DNA of 64,000 bases from Aurelia coerulea (taxonomy: Eukaryota; Cnidaria; Scyphozoa; Semaeostomeae; Ulmaridae). This document shows, in pieces, positions 18,983-30,642 of this stretch; the first letter of the stretch is position 1; every line of letters starts with the position of its first letter. The notes under the pieces were generated by a model. The model was not told the origin of the DNA, made no database searches, and was given only the letters and a program-made list of their open reading frames with translations. The stretch spans positions 10,439,501 through 10,503,500 of the forward strand of contig CM076961.1 in the NCBI GenBank assembly GCA_039566865.1, written 5' to 3'. The translations under genes and the position numbers were made by a program.

Positions 18983-19794
18983 AAGATCGCCAATTTCAGG
19001 AGAGGGTAGGCGAGTTAGCTGGATGGCTTAAGGACAGGGGCTACGAAGAGTCTTTAGTTAACGAACAAATAGATAGGGTACGTAGGTTGGATAGGACAAC
19101 TCTTCTAGCATATGCGGGAAATAGGACCAATAACCAAGGGAGGAGGGAAAGGGTTCCACTTGTTGCCACATACCATCCAGCACTCAATAGTTTGGGGAAG
19201 GTTGCCAGGAGACTCCATTCTATGCTCACAAACTCGGAGGAGCATAGGGCGGTGTTTCCTGAGCCACCTTTAATAGCATTTAGGAGATGTAAGAACCTTA
19301 AGGATATACTTGTTAGGGCTAGGCTCAGTAGTGAGGGAAATGGGGGGACTGATAAGAAGGGATGTTCTCGTTGTGGTAAATCTCGTTGTCAAGTGTGTAA
19401 TGTCATGAGTAATAGTGGACATTTTCATTCAAACATAGATAGCCGGGAATATAGGATAAACTATTCGTTTAATTGTGACTCGTCAAATGTTGTGTATTTG
19501 TTGGAATGTACTGTTTGTGGTGTACAATATGTTGGTAGCACCTGCACGCCTTTTAGGCTTAGGTTTAACAATTACAAGGCGTGCAGTCATAAGTTTAATT
19601 CGGGGGCCTCAGTACCCCAGGCGGAATTCTTCAGGCATTTTACTGGAGAAGGCCACCACGGGTTTCTGAAGGATATTAGTATTAAGATAATCGATAGGCT
19701 AACGGGGGGAAATAGGATGCGGGAAAGCTTCTGGCAATATCGGCTGGATTGCTTTGCCCCTAAGGGATTAAACACTAGGCAGGTTGATACATAG
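18983..19794 (+). pseudogene. PLE-B second copy, 5'-truncated to the endonuclease part
   Basis: About 270 codons matching the C-terminal half of PLE-B: DRQFQERVGELAGWLKDRGY, the Cys cluster CSRCGKSRCQVC and GIY-YIG with VYLLEC and QYVGS, to the stop. RT motifs are missing. It shares the extra Ser (LSSEGNG) that marks family B. It abuts the PLE-D terminus directly. Confidence 0.88.
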
Positions 19795-20257
19795 ATTTGA
19801 TTTTTGTTTACATTTTGGTTGTTTGGTTGTTTTGATTTTTGCGCTCTGATTTTCATTAGGGACACACGCTTTTTTTTAAGGATCTCTTTTCTGCCAATCC
19901 GCTCTTGGATCTTTCTATTGCTTGTTTTGTTAGTTCACACGTTTTTTTCTTTCTAGCTTCCGCGAGACAGACACCGCCGACGACTTTAGCAGCTCTTTAC
20001 TCTGCGCTTTCTTTGATCTTCCCATTGCCGCCTTTGGCTACACCCCCATTTGCGCCTTTTGTGACTTATTGTAATAATCAGGATCCCGCTCAGGCTATTG
20101 TTTTTTATATTGTATTGTTATTTCAAGGTTTATATGTATGCTCCATCTAATTTGGAAAGCTATTACTGATGAAGGCTTACGCCGAAACGTTTACTAGAAT
20201 GTGTTTTTCTTGACTACATATATCTTTTTTATTACATATTGCGAATGAGCTTATGAG
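19795..20257 (+). repeat. PLE-B terminal repeat, second copy
   Basis: Same pLTR as 10547-10975, here complete through CTTGACTACATATATC and the end motif GAGCTTATGAG before (TA)n at 20258-20283. Confidence 0.85.
20166..20188 (+). ncRNA. Hammerhead ribozyme core, PLE-B second copy
   Basis: CTGATGA, A, GGC-TTAC-GCC, GAAACGTTTAC, as at 10920. Confidence 0.6.
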
Positions 20258-20280
20258 AATATATATATATATATATATAT

Positions 20281-20680
20281 ATAAGTACTCAATAGCTAGC
20301 GAGCAACCAGGATTATCTCCTATAGAATCATTCGGCATCAGCTGAAACGGTGAAACATATTTATGAATTAGTGGGCTACCAAAAATCGAGAAAATTAAAA
20401 TGTACCACTGCCTGGGATTCGAACCACGGGGTCTTCCTGTCAAAAGTTTCTCGGGCAAGCGTCTTAACCACTAGACCACAGTGGCATGTTTTAATTCGCT
20501 CGATTTTAGCACCTTATAGGTTGCTTTCGGCTTTCGTTTTTTCAAGCAGCGTATCTATAAGTACTCAATAGCTAGCGAGCAACCAGGATTTCTCCTTTTT
20601 TCGGTGCAAACAGAAACATTTTTGAATTATCAGAAAAATCGAGAAAATTAAAAATTACCACTGCCGGGATTATTTATATA
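20281..20680 (-). repeat. 276-bp tandem repeat with tRNA-like head, 1.4 copies
   Basis: The phrase ATAAGTACTCAATAGCTAGC recurs at 20281 and 20557, and the second, shorter copy repeats CGAGAAAATTAAAA and ACTGCC(T)GGGATT with deletions. It shares ATTCGGCATCAGCTGA, GGGGTCTTC and CAAAAGTTTCTC with the 273-bp unit at 2 kb, so the two are related. The hammerhead region of the 2-kb unit is decayed beyond recognition here. Confidence 0.65.
20404..20485 (-). promoter_or_regulatory. tRNA-like sequence with A and B boxes
   Basis: Minus strand: 7-bp acceptor-like stem GCCACTG/CAGTGGT (one G-U), D-arm-like GTCT/AGAC, A box TGGTCTAGTGG and B box GGTTCGAATCC. There is no proper anticodon stem and the T stem is mismatched, so this is a tRNA-derived promoter and not a functional tRNA. 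Confidence 0.65.
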
Positions 20681-22084
20681 AATGTTTGGTAACAATTGTT
20701 TGCTGAATTGGGCAGGGCTTAACATATTAAGCCTTTCATGGTCAGGGATTTTTCCTAAGTGAAATTGCATAAATAATTTTGCCCTTCAGCTCTAAACCAG
20801 AGTTCGACTCCTTATGTATTCAGTACAATATCTGCAATACAGAATATTTGGAAATGTCAACTCTTTTGTGCATTATGGATTTTCAAACCCGTCGATATTT
20901 TTGGTGCATCCGGCATCAAGAACGTATGACATATTTCCTACACAGAGAATGATAAAATAATAGTTCAGAAACCTAATTTGCACGAAATCCAGCCAGTCAC
21001 AACTTTTCTTGAATGTAGTAATCTTGCTTTGGTCACTAAGCTTCGCATCAGAAGAGTCCTGAATGAAAAAAAGCAAAGCATGAAGTCTTATTTTGCTTTC
21101 AAGGTCTTTAATATTGCTCATTGATGGACATTTTAATGGACATTGACCAGTCATATTAACCAGCCAGACTAAAGGCTTCACTCTAGCCCATAAAATACTG
21201 GGTGAGTCGAAAAATGCACCCACTGTGCGAAAATTAAACTGTAAAAGCTATTAACTCAATTCGAAAAATACCAATTCCATTGCCTGACTTTGGCTTACAT
21301 TTGATTATTGGAATTTTTCAAAACCTTACAGTGCACGATTAAACAAAACAAAAATTTACTTCAATCAAATAAAGAAGAACTTCTCGAAGTTTATTTTCTT
21401 GGTCTTTGGCTAAAAAATTAGATTGGGATGGCTCTATCTGATTCACTTTCCAACCATGAAAGTTCCACTTTCCGAAGATATTTTGGTACATCCACCGTTC
21501 CTTGGCACCTTGGGTTTTCGGATAATTCACATAAGAAAAAGACTACCGGGTGCGCCAAAATCAACTATGTACGTTGACAGGCCACAATAAATCGTACACT
21601 GGGCCGATTTTGAAGATTCTTGACTTAGTCTTTTGCAGAAACCCTGAATTAGATACTGGGATGTTTTGCAAATTTGTTTGTTTTCAGATTTTAGAGCTAG
21701 ACGCGAGTTTCTTAAAAGTTTCGTTCTCGAAAACACTGAAAACTATAAAAAAAAATCGATCAAATTTTCTAAAGAATCGACATGAATGCACAAAGAGAAA
21801 ACTTTTTCGTGGTGATTTGGGATCTAGAAATCGGTTAATTAATCAACACAATTAATCGATACAATTAATCTATTATAGCCAATCAAAAAATGCATTATAT
21901 AGAAGAACAAACCGTCAAAGTGTCGTAAGTAGGGAAATGTCTCATCTGCTCTTGCTCATAATAAACATTTTTGAATTTCTTTAACACCAAATGCAGCATA
22001 TCCATCTCATCTGACCGATTTTTCAACTCACTGCGTTGCTACAATATCAAATTGAAAATGGATCTGAACACTTCAATCATATCC
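20681..22084. other. No gene recognised; possible MITE debris
   Basis: AT-rich sequence with scattered phrases such as ACTGGGTGAGTCG (about 21197) and ACCGGGTGCGCC (about 21546), which resemble the end of the TA-flanked MITE at 55360 but do not form a clean inverted pair. The open frames are short and show no domain. Confidence 0.4.
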
Positions 22085-22560
22085 CGCCAGAGGGGGTGAA
22101 TTCCTGCCCCCAACAAAATTTGTTTGCTTATGCTAAACCATGCAATGCATCATTCCAAGATTGCACAGTTTAACTCTATAACTATACTGTATCGAATGAT
22201 GAAATTCCAAGATTCTAAATATAGTACCGTAACCATCGAAACCAATTTCTACTCAGTAGTCAGCTATACTTCTATACTCATAATGAAATTGTTACAGCTA
22301 TTAACCTCAAATATATGGTCCATATTATTCACGCTGTTATACGTATTTAATAACATCCAACTAAATTTGACACCCAAACAAATTGGAATTTACTGCATCT
22401 TATTGTTGTTATAATCATGATACCAATAAGCATGATAATCATAACTTAATATCTTCTGACTGTCATAGCAACAAGAACAATAGACTTAATTTCATGTTTT
22501 GCATCAAAGTCAATCCACTTACCACGTTAAAAGATCACAGTTAGTATAACAGCGGAGAAA
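22085..22560 (+). repeat. Dispersed repeat, copy 1 (nonautonomous element)
   Basis: Shares a long, diverged match with 26873-27441: TACTGTATCGAATGATG, AGATTCTAAATA, GTAACCATCG and, near the end, AAGTCAATC and TTAAAGATCA. The outer inverted ends are poorly kept in this copy. Confidence 0.65.
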
Positions 22561-25150
22561 TACAGGGTGTATAAAAAAGGCTACCGGTTGAAAAATTTTT
22601 AATTCTCTTGAACAAAAACCTGACATAAATAAGATAGTGACTTTCACAAAGCCCGATTTGTGTGATTTCATTTGATGTAATAGATTTTGCAAAATAGGTC
22701 TCCATGGAATTTGCAGGGAGTAAAAAAGTAAACGTATATCAAAATGAGGTAGCATCACTCTTGGACAGTGTTGCAATTGCAACTTTGTAGGAAGAAAAAC
22801 ACTAACATAGCAAATCGTTTAACTTTTCTGATTCTGTGCTCAATACAAGCAGCTTCCTTCGTAACATTCATAACTGATTTATTTATTTCGGACTCACTCT
22901 CCATTAATCACGGCCAGTGTTGCCGGTAGGGCAAGATGCAGGGCAGGCTTTATCTATCACATTCGTCCTAGTTTTTGCAACGTCTATCTAACCATCACCT
23001 CCTTTATCGATCAAACCAAGGGACAACCAAAAACTATGTGGAGTAAAATGGTTTTTGGTCATAGAACTATAATTATATTGCAAAACAGTGCATGCTTGGT
23101 ATCATTTAAAACATATTTGAGAGCGGAATTTGAATCTTGAATTCTTTTTTACTTAAGGGGGCTCAGTCCCTTGAGAATTATTTAAAGTTTTCTGTTTATC
23201 TTTCTTGCAAACAAGTTTGGCATCCTATGAAACTATGAGATGCCTTCTGATTACGAATCTGCAAGCAGAATGTGGTAAAAGTCGTTCCTTGTGAAACAGT
23301 GAGCTTCAATACAGCCCCTGGTCGAGGTTCTTTCTGTCAAATTTATTAAGAAAGTATATGAGCAAAACACTGATCACAGTCCATTCGGTGCCAGGCGACG
23401 GTTAAACCAGTAACTTCATGCAAAATCTTACTTCATATTACCGTTTGCGAAGACCTGAACTTTCGAATGATGTATAAGTTAGAAAAATTTGCGACGCAAA
23501 AAACTTCCTAAAATTCTCAAGAGACTAAACAAACCTAATTAAGTAAACAACATTCTACAATGCTTGCAAGAATCAAGTTCCGCTCGCTAGGCACCGCTAA
23601 GCTAAACATCACGGTTCCTTATGGCTCCGTCCATGAATCCTAATATCGTGAGTCCTACTTTGAACGGCAAAGGGGTGATGTGATGGTTAAGTTGAAAGGC
23701 ATCAAAATGAGGAGGAATGTGACAAGTCTACAGGTAGGACTAGAGTGTTGGATGACATGGGTCCACAAGATTGCATGCAATAATGAGAACCTGTGGCTCC
23801 ATGCAAAAGCAACAGCAAAATCTCTATTTAGCCCCCCCCCCCCCATCTTGTCAAGCCCTCTCTCTAATAAACCCCTCTCTTCTGGGCGAATATTTTAGAT
23901 AAGCCCCTATTTACATCAACAACGAGAGAATACCAAGGATGTTCTATTTATTTAGCTGAAACCAGTTTGGATCTTAATTTTGATATTTTTGGGATTAATA
24001 AATTGCGTTGACATTGAGTATTTGACTTTGGAAAGTGTATGCCGATTCCACAAAATATGAGGTGAAAGACCTGACAACTATGGTTTATAGACCTGTCATT
24101 CGACTTTGTGAATAAGTCCCTTTCTAATAAGCCCCTCTATTTTAAGCCACCCTCTGGAGTGTCAGAAATCAAACAAGCCCCACCACCGGGGGGGGGGAAT
24201 AGAGACAGTCATTTGATAGTCAATTGACCGTTCTTACTAAAATGGAAAACTTCTTCAGTAAGTTCCTAAAAACGGCATATTTGCTTTTGAACTGTATTTC
24301 ATTTTCAATAAAGACTTAAAGTTTTTTTGAACCTGGTTGGTCGAGCACGAATGTTTTTGAAAGGCAAAGAATGGACTTCTTATTCCGAAAAGATAATTTA
24401 TTCATAAAACATGTGCCCCCTCGCTTGATCGGAAGTTTGTAACATGACTCAACCGCCAGCAATTCAAAATCTTGATCAAAAATCAAGCTTCAATATGCTG
24501 CCTGGTGGCAGGGCCGTCGAGATCCAGCTCAGAACCTGAAGTAATTCATACGATTGGGCCCTAGGGGGTTTGGGGGCGAGGCCCCAAGAAAATCTTCCGA
24601 GACTGCGCCCTTCGGACTCTCGGAGAATGAGGGAAACGTCCTTTTTAAGAAAAGTACTGTAGTTTAGAAAAATTGTTTAGATATTCAATGACAAAGTTAT
24701 TAAGAAAACGGTATTTACGGTAAGCAAACTCGTTTTTACGAGGTGACTAACTTTGAAAGGAGGGAACGAACATTTACGCATAGCCAGTGAGAAAACTGAT
24801 TTCTTATGACTATGTTTTAAGGCAGATCTATGGCCATAAAAATTTGATGCAAAGAGATGCAGCAGCGAGTCCCCCAATTTGATGCAGCAATAATCAACTT
24901 TTATGGAAGGATATTTTTACGGGCCCTTTGGAGCCCAGGCCCGGACCTTTTACCCTCTAACCCCCCCCCCCCCCTCGACGGTCCCGTCTGGCGGACCATA
25001 AATCACACGTTGGGAAAAAGTCATCCTTTCTTTTCTTTCAAGACGAGTTCAGCAATTCCAGACTAGCAGAGAAACAGTAATAAGTTTAGCGGAAGGAACA
25101 ATGAACTCACCAAATGTTCCATGGCCCGTGAAAATAAGTTGCTTCCTTGA
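22561..25150. other. No gene recognised; homopolymer and low-complexity debris
   Basis: Contains C runs at about 23831-23846 and 24961-24975, a G run near 24188, and decayed repeats of AATAAGCCCCTCT (about 23866-24140). Host introns or 3' flank probably lie here, since minus-strand exons start just above 25150. I could not define further exons. Confidence 0.4.
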
Positions 25151-25153
25151 AAC

Positions 25154-25275
25154 TGTACTTACTCGTCATAACAGTGGGACAGATTTCCCAAGCTTCCAGT
25201 AGACCGACGACTTGATTCCTTGTATTGGTTCAGCGTTTTTAATCCGATATTTTTATCCAATTCAATGCGGAAAAC
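25154..25275 (-). CDS. Possible additional host-gene exon
   Basis: Minus-strand open stretch FRIELDKNIGLKTLNQYKES, ending at a strong donor (GACGA then GTAAGTACAG). Its acceptor (GTCTCAG) is weak, and its phase does not fit the GTATGT donor of the exon at 25346. It may be an alternative exon or chance. Confidence 0.25.
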
Positions 25276-25345
25276 TGAGACTCGTGTAATCAGTCTAAGC
25301 TTCCAGCATAGAGCGAATAGATAAGAACATATGAAAGGCACATAC

Positions 25346-25503
25346 CACAGGAATACCGTAGCAGCTGAGGAGAAAATCTAAAAGTGATGCATATGAAGTC
25401 AAATCAGTGTCATTGATAGGAATTGATAAATTCACTTCATTTGATGCGAGTCCTCCTCCGCTCGCAGCAGCAATGGCTGTGACGTCACCAAAGTGCGTGC
25501 CAC
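25346..25503 (-). CDS. Host gene exon (unidentified protein), most downstream clear exon
   Basis: Minus-strand exon of 158 bp: acceptor TTTGTAG, reading GTHFGDVTAIAAASGGGLAS, then NEVNLSIPINDTDL and LLDFLLSCYGIPV, donor GTATGT. The first two bases complete a Gly codon left by the exon at 25858. If the donor is not used, the frame reads on for 15 codons to a TAG, giving a possible C-terminus (CAFHMFLSIRSMLEA). I do not recognise the protein family with confidence. Confidence 0.65.
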
Positions 25504-25857
25504 CTACAAAGTTGAAGAGGAGAGGGAATCATTCAATTTCCATTCAATAAATTTCTCTAGATGTCTTCAGATCTATCCTTATGTTAATATTTCACAAAAA
25601 CGTAGACTGGAAAAGGGTGGCAATTATTTCACTCTGAGTGAGAAATGTAAGATTTTTAAATTTTCTTACAAACCAATTTCCAGAGGGCAGTCGTAGCTTA
25701 AAGTGACCATGCAGCATCTAAAAAGATAGACTTTCAACAAAATGGCTATACAAAAAAAACTTCTGGTTTTTTAGGATCACCCGGTAGCTAAAGCAAGTTG
25801 TTCACAATGAACATTGTACTGAATTTTATCCCTGTTAAAGTGAAAATGAAACTATAC

Positions 25858-26083
25858 CTTTCTGGTTGTCAGGAGGCAGAATTGGGGCAGCTGGTATGTT
25901 CGTCTCTGAAAACGTTGCACCACTCCTTTTCATTAATGGTGTCCCTTTGCCCACATGTGATAGTTTTCTGTTTATAGTACGGAGCAAAACTTGTGACTTG
26001 GATGGTTCAAGTTCATTGCCACTTTCGCAGTCACCATCATGGCGTACCTGGTTTTGCTTCAGCGAAGGAAGCCATTCCAGAAC
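25858..26083 (-). CDS. Host gene exon (unidentified protein)
   Basis: 226-bp exon: acceptor TTTAACAG, donor AAAG then GTATAG. It reads VLEWLPSLKQNQVRHDGD, then KSQVLLRTINRKLSHVGKG and AAPILPPDNQK without stops, and ends in phase 1, which the exon at 25346 completes. The start joins the exon at 26559 in phase 0. The opposite strand is also open here but has no splice signals. Confidence 0.72.
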
Positions 26084-26558
26084 CTGTTAAATGACATGGT
26101 CAGTTCACATGAGCTGTCATGAAGAAAGCAGTATATCATGGAGAGAATATCGAGACGCCTTGAAATTAAGAAAAAATGTCATTGAAGCATAAAGTATTGT
26201 CCTTTTTCACTTAAAAAATCTAAATCTTTTATACAAGGACGAATTTTCGCTATTATAAGAAAAGTTGTTTTGGTTAGGTACATATAAACTACAGAAAGAT
26301 GATCCCCAAATGATTTCGAAACGATGAACTACTTTAGCAAACATTTGTCTTCAGACAGGTTTCATATCTAAGAAAACCAAATTTATGCATCCAAAAAGTT
26401 TCTTTAATGTACATTTTCCTGCGTTTCGTCAGCATGCATTCTTTAATGTTTGATACCGCAACAGTTTCAGGAAGAATCAATTATATATGTGCTAGGTTAT
26501 TGGGGGAAATTACAAAAACTTTAGAAGAATCTTTAGCTCTGACAGAAGGCTACCTCAC

Positions 26559-26736
26559 CTTGACAAAAGAATGGATATGTTTGACTGAATGAAGGTGACA
26601 AATGAGCCATCTTGTATAAATAAGCAGATCGTCTTTTGTGACAAACTGCGATGACGAACTAATCTGATTCAGATCTCTGCAAATGGACAAACGTTTTGCT
26701 CGATCTGCAGCATCTCGATGTTCCTTCATAATCAGA
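26559..26736 (-). CDS. Host gene exon (unidentified protein)
   Basis: 178-bp exon: acceptor TTTCTACTTTCAG, donor TCAAG then GTGAGG. It reads LIMKEHRDAADRAKRLSIC, then KDDLLIYTRWLICHLHSV and KHIHSFVK, probably helical. Its first base completes the Asp codon left by the exon at 27574. Only one of its three frames is open throughout. Confidence 0.75.
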
Positions 26737-26872
26737 CTGAAAGTAGAAATAAGTCAAATTGAACTAAGCGTATTAAAAAGGCACAGTGTGTAGTAAGCGT
26801 ATTAAAAAGCCATAACCTTGCGAGTTTGGAGGGGGGCACCAGGTCCAAAGGCATATGAGAATTAACCGCCCT

Positions 26873-27441
26873 TAACCCTATCTCACCTGGGGGGTGGATT
26901 CCACCCCCCCCCCAACCAAACTTTTATTCGCCTATGCTAAAATATGCAAAGCAGAATGCCAAAATTCCGCCACTTTGACTTTATATCTATACTGTATCGA
27001 ATGATGCAAATTTCAAGATTCTAAATAAAACACTGTAACCATGGCAACCAATGTTTTACTATGTAGTTAACAAAATGTGTATACTTTTTTTTAATTGTTG
27101 CAGATATTGATCTAAAATATATGCCAAACTATGCCTAAACATGTACTTGATCATATCCAACTCAATTTGAAACAAAAAATTCAATTTAATGTCTCATTTC
27201 ATTGTTTCAATCATGTTGGTAATAATCATGATAATCATACCTTAATATTTTCTTATTGTCGTAGCAACAAGAACAATAGAGGTAATTTCATTTAATTACG
27301 TGATTTTGATTGTTTGTATCGAAGTCAATCAAATTACCAAGTTTAAAGATCATAGCTACTACAGCGAAGAAAAAGAGGGGGGGTGGAATCCACCCCTCTC
27401 CAGGTATTGACCGCTTCAAAAGTCTCAGGTGAGATAGGGTT
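26873..27441 (+). repeat. Inverted-repeat element (MITE-like), copy 2
   Basis: Ends are inverted: AACCCTATCTCACCTG on the left and CAGGTGAGATAGGGTT on the right, each followed inward by GGGTGGATTCCACCCC or its complement. About 570 bp, no coding capacity. It lies in the host intron between exons 26559-26736 and 27574-27698. I see no clear target-site duplication. Confidence 0.75.
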
Positions 27442-27573
27442 CAGGCATACCATCCATACTTTGGCTGCAAGGGACCAACGTTTCATTTAGACCAGGGGCT
27501 CATAAATTCTCTCCGAGGCCCTGTACCTATCAATCAATACACGAAATGAAAATAGATTCACATCAGTGCTTAC

Positions 27574-27698
27574 TCTAAACGCTTTCGATACTCTGTGTAA
27601 AGTGAGCCAATTGTCTTGCTGTCTCTGCAGATTCGAGCCCATCTTAGCATGTGCATTGCTTTGCAATAGGCCAGGCTTTGAGCACGTTCAATAAAAAA
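27574..27698 (-). CDS. Host gene exon (unidentified protein)
   Basis: 125-bp exon: acceptor TTTGTATTTCAG, donor TTAGA then GTAAGC. It reads FFIERAQSLAYCKAMHMLRW, then ARICRDSKTIGSLYTEYRKR, and ends in phase 2, which the next exon completes. The next upstream exon I can find is at 54754, so the intron before this exon would be about 27 kb. The reconstructed peptide is helical and recalls large CCDC162-type (DUF4549) cilium-associated proteins, but that is a guess from memory. Confidence 0.72.
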
Positions 27699-28409
27699 CT
27701 GAAATACAAAGCAGAAAGTTACTTTTTAACTTCATAAGTCCTTGTCGTCAACTTTCATCTCCAGAATATTACCATGTAACAATATGAAATCACTTTTCTC
27801 AAAATTACATCAGGTGCACCACAAAATTGTACTCAAGCTTTAAAAAAGCTGACACTAAGAGTTTAAACCCTTACCCAAAATTTTTATATTAACATTCTAG
27901 CTAAAATTGACTTTAAAACTTTTCTTACCATTATCGGTAACTTGGTTGCAGAGCTATAAATCAACAAACGTGACATTTATTGGCAGGCTTGGACCAAAGC
28001 AGCCATTGCTAGACCACTGAGGTGACGAGTTCGAGATTCTCATCAAACTAAATCAAACGCTTTCATGGAGAAATTACATCATTGTTTGTTGTTGGTCAAG
28101 GGAAATCTTTAACTTTATTGAAATGAATCAGACATTGCTACAATTACAATTTTGATGTAAAGTAAAATCACTTGATCAACAACATAACTGTCTTTCAGAA
28201 TGTCTTTCTCTCTGCTTCTAACAATAAGGATCACGAAGAATATAAAATTAGTATTTGAAGGCCGGGATGCTTCTGCCTTCCCTAGAATCGTTAGCTCTTC
28301 TCTATTGCAAGCTTTGGTATGCGACTAAAAAGAAATTTTGCAATTACTGATTCATAGTTATCAACGTTTTAATTCTATATTGAAACTAAATTTTAACCTG
28401 CCAAAGCTT

Positions 28410-28610
28410 TAATGTGATTTCAAATGTTATATCCCAGACTATAGTTGTGCTATTGTATATTGCCATATATTTCAACCACTCGTACGTTGCTTATACTGTC
28501 GAAGCTTTCGCCTCACTTCTGAGGCCTCGTCAGCAACACATTAACAGCAACACATTGCACATTAACAATAGCAACACATTTAGTTTCGCATCAGCGAATT
28601 TGATTCGATA
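28410..28610 (-). repeat. PLE family J terminal-repeat remnant
   Basis: Solo remnant built around a hammerhead, with small direct repeats of ACACATTAACAGCA-type sequence beside it. No coding part is left. Confidence 0.5.
28497..28538 (-). ncRNA. Hammerhead ribozyme, family J, near-complete
   Basis: Minus strand: stem I TGTTG pairs with CGACA (one G-U), core CTGACGA, extra G, stem II GCCTCA-GAAG-TGAGGC (6 bp), GAA, stem III palindrome AGCT, then U17. Every element of a type I hammerhead is present apart from the extra base after A9. Confidence 0.75.
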
Positions 28611-28959
28611 ATATAAGGTTTAACGTAAATATAGTTTTTAGATGCTTTGACAAAAACTTTTGCGCCAGAATTTTTCAAACTTGTGCACAGTTTTTCTGGA
28701 CATCCGGTAGTAAAGAACACTAATTTGTAAATTTTAACTGCAGCATAAACGACGTTGCAAAAGCAAAAAATTGAGGATACACTTTAATTACATGATTGCA
28801 TTGATATTTTTATACAGTCTTTGGATACTGCTTAAAAGTCTTGCGCATATAAAAATGACAAGTCTCATAGATTCTCAATTGTTATGAATTCTTCACATTC
28901 TAACAAGAATCGTTGAAATTGAAGCATCGCTTGGGAAGTGCAACTTCATGATGAATTTG

Positions 28960-29200
28960 ATAAGAAGAAAGGCGACGAAAAACATGTTTTGCACAAGCCC
29001 AGCAGATATGTTGACAAACATTGACAAACTCAGTTTACCATTTCCAGTTGGTTAAGAAATAATAATTATGGACAATTCCAGTTGGTTATTGCGGCCATGA
29101 TAAATAATGACTAAAATTCACAACTAACAAAAGAAATTTAAGTTTAATTCAGTTGAATGAGTCACGTTGTAATAGGGTATTTCGAGATGAGCTTGTTCCA
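28960..29200 (-). repeat. Dispersed repeat, left copy of an inverted pair
   Basis: Its reverse complement matches 53728-53990 with many changes: CTCGAAATANCCTATTACAA, TATCATGGC, AACTGGAATTGTC and ATCTGCTGGGCT. The pair brackets the 24.5-kb PLE/LINE block. Confidence 0.6.
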
Positions 29201-29269
29201 TTCTCATCAGCTAAGAAACTAAAACACGTGTGAGAATTTATATCATTATTTAATTTAATCTATATTAAT

Positions 29270-29435
29270 ATTTATCAATATTATTATTATCATTATCAAA
29301 AAACAAACTTAAACCATAATCACAAAATAACAGAAAAAAGTAAATAAGAACACAATTATTAAAAATCATACATTTCGATTATCAAAATCTTCCTCAGTCT
29401 CGCGCATATGAACAATTATTATCATTATTATTATT
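29270..29435 (-). repeat. PLE family I terminal-repeat remnant
   Basis: AT-rich pLTR end in minus orientation with a hammerhead core, next to (ATT)n and directly before the truncated PLE-E. Confidence 0.55.
29372..29397 (-). ncRNA. Hammerhead-like core, family I
   Basis: Minus strand CTGAGGA (G at the variable position 7), A, stem II GATT-TTGAT-AATC, GAAAT. Stem III and stem I are unclear. Confidence 0.5.
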
Positions 29436-29451
29436 ATTACTATTATTATTA

Positions 29452-30642
29452 GAAGATTATGCAACACTATATGGCAAGAGTCCAGTCTCATGGGTCAGAT
29501 TTATAGATGACATTTTTTTCGTATGGACAGATGACCTGAAAAGTCATTTTCTATCATTTTGTAATTCATACGCTGCCAAAAACAAGTACAATTCGAATAT
29601 CAAGTTTACATCGGAATACTCGAGCTCAAACGTTGTATTTCTTGATACAAGGGTAAAGATCCAGGATGGCAAAATCCTAACCGAACTATACAGTAAACCA
29701 ACAGCAACACACACCTATTTACATAATTCATCTGATCATCCTCCGCATACCATACGCTCCAACCCACTTTCACAATTCATTAGAATCCGAAGAATTTGCA
29801 CTCTTATCAACGACTATCGAAAGCATGCATCCGAGTTTGTCAAGTTTTATGTCCAGCGAGGATATTCAAGAGGCAAGATGATACGAATTGCTGAGGTCGT
29901 TGCGCAGAAGGATCGTCAGGAATTACTACAGCCAAAAGCGAAAATATCCAGCATTTCAAATCAGAGGATACCCCTAGTGGTGAACTGGCATCAGAAATTC
30001 AAAAGAATTTCTAAACTATTGCACGGGAACTATCGGACCATGATTGATGAACATCCAAAGCTTAAAAATGTATTTCCAGAGCCTCCAATCGTTTCCTTCA
30101 GAAGAAATACTAATATTCGAGCCACACTAATTCAATCTGAACAAAAGATCAGACGAAATGGTTACAGCGTCAGATGCACGCAGAAAGGCACAAAGAAGCG
30201 GGGCCGGCCCTGCAAACTGTGCAGTCACATGGGTCAAGTGGACAAATTGCACAACATAAATTCAGGTAAATCATGCCTCAATGAAGGAGGGAATTGTTCC
30301 ACAAAAAATGTTATTTATGCCGCCGAGTGCAGAAAACACAAACAGTTATACGTAGGCTACACATCGACAACATTGAGTCAAAGATTCAACAAGCATAGAA
30401 GCGATGCAAAGCATGATCCGGACGCCACAGAACTGGGAAGACACTTTTTCGAAAGCCACGATTGTGATTTCGACAGGGACTTAACTGTACACATCTTGCA
30501 AAATGTAGAGGGTGATCATAACACTCTGGAATTTTATGAAAATGTCTGGATGACTAGGCTCGACACGAGAGAACCTCGTGGTCTGAACAATACCATGAAT
30601 GAATTCGGAAGGACATATTACAAGCTTTTTCCTAAAACCTGA
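29452..30642 (+). pseudogene. PLE-E reverse transcriptase C-terminal part with GIY-YIG
   Basis: Open frame from the truncation at 29452 to the stop at 30642. It starts just before RT motif C (WVRFIDDIFFVW), so motifs A and B are lost. It continues with NVVFLDTRV, SKPTATHTYLH and RIRRIC, a cluster GRPCKLCSHMG and GIY-YIG as VIYAAEC and LYVGYTS, with a likely catalytic Glu in LEFYENVWMTRL. The first ATG is at 29878, but 142 in-frame codons of homologous sequence precede it. It is distinct from all other families here and lies directly after (ATT)n. Confidence 0.85.

Noticed and set aside
20404..20485. Functional tRNA gene
   Set aside because: Acceptor and D arms are plausible and the A and B boxes are present, but there is no anticodon stem and the T stem is mismatched.
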